A stretch of 6,525 bases of DNA from Lachnospiraceae bacterium (GTDB taxonomy: Bacteria; Bacillota; Clostridia; Lachnospirales; Lachnospiraceae): positions 1-6,525 of the forward strand of contig JAKSRN010000107.1 of assembly GCA_024403585.1 (NCBI GenBank), given 5' to 3'. The notes beneath the pieces were generated by a model that had not been told where the DNA came from, searched no databases, and saw nothing but the letters and a program-made list of their open reading frames with translations. The translations under genes and the position numbers were made by a program. Positions 5,697 through 6,525 of this stretch are shown piece by piece (positions within the stretch are counted from its first letter, which is position 1; the number at the start of each line of letters is the position of its first letter).

Positions 5697-6470
5697 TTAA
5701 TTTTTCTGTCTGTTATCAATTTTTTCCTTAATAACCTGGATCTCCTCGATCAGCTTAGTGCTGAAATCGTATGGAGAGCTTCCCTGACGGTCAGCGTCGA
5801 TTACTTCGGAATTGTAATGGATAAATCCCAGAAGATCCTCTGCAGGAATCTTGGATCTGATAAACTCCTCATCCTTCTCGTCGCGCACCTTGTTGGCAAC
5901 AACACCAACCTGTTTCACGCCAAGACCTTCAGCAAGACGTTTTACGTTCTTGTAAGTCTGAATGCTTCTTGCACCCGGCTCGATCACTACGATGAACTGA
6001 TCCATTCCTGCTGTGGTGCCTCTTGCCAGGTGTTCCAGGCCGGCTTCCATATCAAGAACGACAACATCATTGGATCTGAGCATCAGATGACTGATGATTC
6101 GTTTCAGAATTACATGCTCCGGACATACACAACCGGAATTGGCTGTATCAACTGTTCCAAGAACAAGTAACTTTACTCCATTACAAAGTTTTGCGTAAGT
6201 ATCCGGAATGTCATCCACCTTAGGATTCATTATGAATACTTTATTGAACTGATCGGCACCGGTTCTTTCCTCCACCAGTTTACGCATCTTTGTGATAGGA
6301 ATGATCTCGTCCAGTTCCTCTTCTGTAAATCCAAGTGCAAGTCCTAAGTTTGCATCCGGATCCGCATCAGCGGCAAGTACATGCATCCCTTCATTTGCAT
6401 ACATTCTGGCAAGTGTTGCGGCAAATGTTGTTTTTCCAACTCCGCCCTTACCGGTTACTGCGATTTTCAT
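5697..6470 (-). CDS. cooC: CooC/AcsF-type nickel-insertion ATPase for CODH/ACS
   Basis: Cytoplasmic MinD/SIMIBI-family ATPase that helps load nickel into the C-cluster of CO dehydrogenase (CooC) or the A-cluster of acetyl-CoA synthase (AcsF). The 257 residues are full length for the family. The N terminus has the deviant Walker A GKGGVGKTT (7-15) with signature Lys8; ADADPDANLG (34-43) is the switch/A' region, and VVVLDMEAGLEHLARGT (136-152) includes the Walker B Asp140. The CxC motif Cys114-Val-Cys116 in SGCVCPEH is the metal-binding, dimer-bridging motif of CooC. The start follows GAGGTG (6479-6484) by 8 bases. It is immediately upstream of acsB, only 22 bases apart. That position fits AcsF, but sequence alone does not separate CooC from AcsF and both share these motifs. 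Its codons are less biased than those of the enzyme genes (CCG, GCC, GCG, GGG and AAG are used), consistent with a low-abundance maturation factor. Confidence 0.93.
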   Translation of the reverse strand: MKIAVTGKGGVGKTTFAATLARMYANEGMHVLAADADPDANLGLALGFTEEELDEIIPITKMRKLVEERTGADQFNKVFIMNPKVDDIPDTYAKLCNGVKLLVLGTVDTANSGCVCPEHVILKRIISHLMLRSNDVVVLDMEAGLEHLARGTTAGMDQFIVVIEPGARSIQTYKNVKRLAEGLGVKQVGVVANKVRDEKDEEFIRSKIPAEDLLGFIHYNSEVIDADRQGSSPYDFSTKLIEEIQVIKEKIDNRQKN

Positions 6471-6506
6471 AGTTCAATCACCTCTATATAGTTATTTTTG
6501 TTTCCG

Positions 6507-6525
6507 ACCGGAGAGGCACTCCGGT
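6507..6525 (-). other. Hairpin upstream of cooC at the window edge
   Basis: ACCGGAG (6507-6513) and CTCCGGT (6519-6525) form a perfect 7-bp stem around a 5-base loop, ending exactly at the window edge, so the stem may continue outside. In the transcript it lies 36 bases before the cooC start and is followed by an A-rich, not U-rich, stretch. That is unlike a standard terminator for an upstream minus-strand gene. It could be a processing or stability element between cooC and an upstream gene. Confidence 0.4.

Noticed and set aside
6485..6490. TATATA as a -10 element for cooC
   Set aside because: It abuts the cooC Shine-Dalgarno site, so a transcript from it would lack a usable leader, and there is no -35-like hexamer at the right distance.

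Overview
The window is a compact, one-directional gene cluster on the minus strand encoding the carbonyl (acetyl-CoA-forming) branch of the Wood-Ljungdahl pathway. Read in the direction of transcription (right to left) the order is: a CooC/AcsF-type nickel-insertion ATPase (5697-6470), the acetyl-CoA synthase subunit AcsB (3527-5674), a 256-base intergenic region, the two corrinoid iron-sulfur protein subunits AcsD (2326-3270) and AcsC (938-2296), a 126-base gap with a strong RNA hairpin, and the methyl-H4folate:corrinoid methyltransferase AcsE (26-811). All five genes are complete, each has a good Shine-Dalgarno site, and the diagnostic metal-ligand residues are present. No gene on the plus strand is convincing.

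The organism is most likely an anaerobic acetogen of the Firmicutes. The bacterial-type AcsB with its full N-terminal CODH-contacting region, the strong AGGAGG-type ribosome binding sites, the moderate base composition and the codon choices fit a clostridial, probably Lachnospiraceae (Blautia-like) gut acetogen. The family and genus are inferred from general resemblance, not from a search.

Together the proteins work as follows. AcsE moves the methyl group of methyl-H4folate to the cobalt of the AcsC/AcsD corrinoid protein. That protein delivers it to the Ni-Ni-[4Fe4S] A-cluster of AcsB, which joins it with CO and CoA to make acetyl-CoA. The CooC/AcsF protein loads nickel into the CODH or ACS metal sites. 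The CO dehydrogenase (acsA), the reductive activator (acsV/RACo) and the folate-branch genes are not in the window. acsA in particular may lie beyond the right edge, upstream of cooC.

The least ordinary part is the non-coding DNA. The acsB-acsD gap holds a 12-bp stem-loop with an overlapping alternative hairpin, a second small hairpin, a 27-base dyad enclosing a tandem 7-base repeat, and a plausible sigma-A promoter (TTGACA / TATAAA) just ahead of acsD. This suggests two partly independent transcription units, cooC-acsB and acsD-acsC-acsE. A GNRA-capped hairpin between acsC and acsE could set a further step in expression. I see no mobile element, CRISPR array, tRNA/rRNA gene or clearly undescribed system; the protein content is a well-known pathway.
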